From positions 160,386 to 224,385 of the forward strand of contig NZ_CAKRDI010000001.1 of NCBI RefSeq assembly GCF_934309415.1: 64,000 bases of DNA. Reading direction: 5' to 3'. The notes under the pieces are model-generated. The model saw only the letters and a program-made list of their open reading frames with translations. It ran no database searches and was not told the DNA's origin. Numbering within the stretch: the stretch's first letter is position 1; every line of letters begins with the position of its first letter. Positions 62,763-64,000 of this stretch are shown here, piece after piece. The DNA comes from an uncultured Mediterraneibacter sp. (GTDB taxonomy: Bacteria > Bacillota > Clostridia > Lachnospirales > Lachnospiraceae). Position numbers and translations under genes: made by a program.

Positions 62763-62869
62763 AACTGCAGATTACAATGGATTTAGGAGCCTGATCCAGC
62801 TGACGCAGGGTGTGGGCGTTGGGTCTGTGGTGGGGACTTTCATATAAAAATAATCAGCTAAAAAAACAT

Positions 62870-62894
62870 GAGAGCCTGTTTTTTCAAGGCTCTC
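62870..62894 (-). terminator. Terminator of the gene at 62899
   Basis: GAGAGCC and GGCTCTC form a 7-bp stem around an 11-base loop. On the minus strand a run of T follows (plus-strand AAAAAA at 62861-62866). It sits 5 bases after the stop. Confidence 0.75.
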
Positions 62895-62898
62895 TCGT

Positions 62899-63801
62899 TT
62901 AAAACAAATCCAACATATTATCCAGGTACAGTTCTTCTCTGACATGCAACTGATATTCCGGCTTTGTCATGTAATAAAGTAGGAATTCTAAAACAAGCGC
63001 ACTGCCAAGCCCCCGTCCTTCGATTTTAAAATTGGTAAACCCCATTGGCAAATAAATATTTTGTATATCATCGATACTGATAAAGCCGGGATTTGTCATT
63101 GCTTTTGAAAAACGATATCCTTCCGTTGCATGAGGTGCAGTACATCTGTGTTCCACGCTATCTTCTTCGCCAAGATTTTTGCGGCTCACATCTTCATAAC
63201 AACATTTTCTGTCTTTGCAACCAAACCAGCAACATTCATTGCATAGAAATTCAACTTTATCTTTCTGCTTCCCGGACAGTGTATCCCATTTTTCAAACAC
63301 CTTATTCAGGCGGAAATCCGGCACAACATACCGGAAATTTTCTCTCTGTATTTCCTTCAGGCAATCTTGAAATTCAGTCAAAACTTTCGTGGTAGATGAT
63401 ACAAAATAAAGTCCTGGATATTCCTTTTTCAAATAGTCCAACAGCAAATCCGAATGAATGATCACACCATTTTGCGCTCTACTGTTTTTCTCAAATAAAC
63501 TGCAAAGTGCATTACATTTTCTATCTGAAAGATGTTCTTCTCTGAGTAAAGAATTGCTAAATGTCAGACGGGCTGAAATCCCATATTCCTCCATAAGTGC
63601 TAAAACTTTCCGCGGCTCTTCCTCTCCTGCTTCCACGCGTCCTCCACCCCACAAGCAATCTTCGGGCGCCCCATAAATGGAGCCAATCTCGCACCAATCG
63701 TAAAAATATTCCCTGTGTGTACGAAATAATGGCAAAAACTCACGATATAATTCATAAAATTCAAATAATCCCGGAAGGTGATAATACGCTGTATACCTCA
63801 T
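62899..63801 (-). CDS. Hypothetical Cys-rich protein, possibly U32-like
   Basis: I do not firmly recognise this 300-residue protein. The middle contains YVVPDFRLNKVFEKWDTLSG and FLCNECCWFGCKDRKCCYEDVSRKN, a Cys cluster that could bind an iron-sulfur centre. HRCTAPHATEGYRFSKAM, NPGFISIDDI and YLPMGFTNFKIEGRG follow. The last motif and the Cys pattern recall the peptidase U32/UbiU-V family of TIM barrels, but this is only a resemblance. It is a single-gene unit, with AGGAG ahead of the ATG. An ACTTAAA...TTTAAGT palindrome lies in its upstream region. Confidence 0.6.
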   Translation of the reverse strand: MRYTAYYHLPGLFEFYELYREFLPLFRTHREYFYDWCEIGSIYGAPEDCLWGGGRVEAGEEEPRKVLALMEEYGISARLTFSNSLLREEHLSDRKCNALCSLFEKNSRAQNGVIIHSDLLLDYLKKEYPGLYFVSSTTKVLTEFQDCLKEIQRENFRYVVPDFRLNKVFEKWDTLSGKQKDKVEFLCNECCWFGCKDRKCCYEDVSRKNLGEEDSVEHRCTAPHATEGYRFSKAMTNPGFISIDDIQNIYLPMGFTNFKIEGRGLGSALVLEFLLYYMTKPEYQLHVREELYLDNMLDLF

Positions 63802-63964
63802 AAAATAAATTTTCTCCTGAAAGTGATTGACTTAAATTTAACTTTAAGTTGTACACTTGATATAAACTTATATATAGATTATCTGTATCTCATAAAAAAG
63901 TCAACCTTTAAGGCAGAGTATGAACTCGGGAGTTTGACACATTAAAATTCAAAAAAGCACCGCA

Positions 63965-63990
63965 AAGCCTTGAAATAGGCTTATTTTTTT
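63965..63990 (+). terminator. Intrinsic terminator at window end
   Basis: AAGCCT and AGGCTT form a 6-bp stem with a 6-base loop, followed by ATTTTTTT. No gene that it would end is visible in the 200 bases after 63801, so it may belong to a transcript or element crossing the window edge. Confidence 0.5.
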
Positions 63991-64000
63991 GTCAATTTTT

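Overview
The window reads as a chromosomal segment of a low-to-medium GC Firmicute, most likely a gut Lachnospiraceae (Clostridia). Evidence is the gene content and order: a TIGR03960/TIGR03936 radical-SAM pair next to RNase G and L21-Prp-L27, and a long mreBCD-PBP2-minCDE-rodA-mgsA-carboxypeptidase run. Prp beside an L27 with a cleavable N-terminus, a lexA/yneA-type SOS pair and a SepF/YlmH cluster also fit. Species is not assigned. No tRNA, rRNA or CRISPR array was seen.

Layout. 1-3.9 kb: end of a histidine operon (hisG partial, hisD, hisB, and a HisIE fused to a degenerate HisF-like domain). 4.2-13 kb: looser cargo with a small membrane protein, a coiled-coil DivIVA-like protein, an RmlD-like reductase plus a dicarboxylate/amino-acid symporter behind a terminator-like leader, an unknown protein with a MerR regulator, a DMT exporter, a methyltransferase and an AT-rich zinc-ribbon protein. 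13.3-24.5 kb: housekeeping block (radical SAM pair, RNase G, YbaK, LysC, CBS protein, L21-Prp-L27, ObgE, YhbY, NadD, YqeK, RsfS). 24.5-26.8 kb: an accessory island between rsfS and lexA made of two tandem cassettes that share both flanks but carry different cargo. 26.9-30.5 kb: lexA and a divergent yneA-like gene with SOS boxes, a tyrosine recombinase and a cytidylate-kinase-like protein. 30.6-36 kb, minus strand: RluD, LspA, YlmH, SepF, YggS and an HlyD-like protein. 36.5-46.8 kb, minus strand: cell-shape and division genes in one run. 47-52 kb: two FAD enzymes and GlmS. 52-61 kb: a mannitol-type PTS locus (two EIICB proteins, one EIIA, an MtlR-like activator, a PfkB kinase and a Zn-dehydrogenase). 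61.2-62.8 kb: pseudogene remnants (PD-(D/E)XK/AAA-type and MATE). 62.9-63.8 kb: an unknown cysteine-rich protein.

Two repeat families are scattered through the window. Family 1 is a set of about ten palindromic elements with GTTACTGTT...AACAGTAAC ends, often next to gene 3' ends and twice contributing a stop codon. Family 2 is a 166-bp element able to fold as a cloverleaf, present in two identical, inverted copies about 49.6 kb apart.

The points most worth following up are the paired variable-cargo cassettes, the two repeat families, the catalytic-Asp-less HisF domain on HisIE, and two PTS promoters with the same operator and the same exact spacing. All calls come from reading the sequence; no database search was run.
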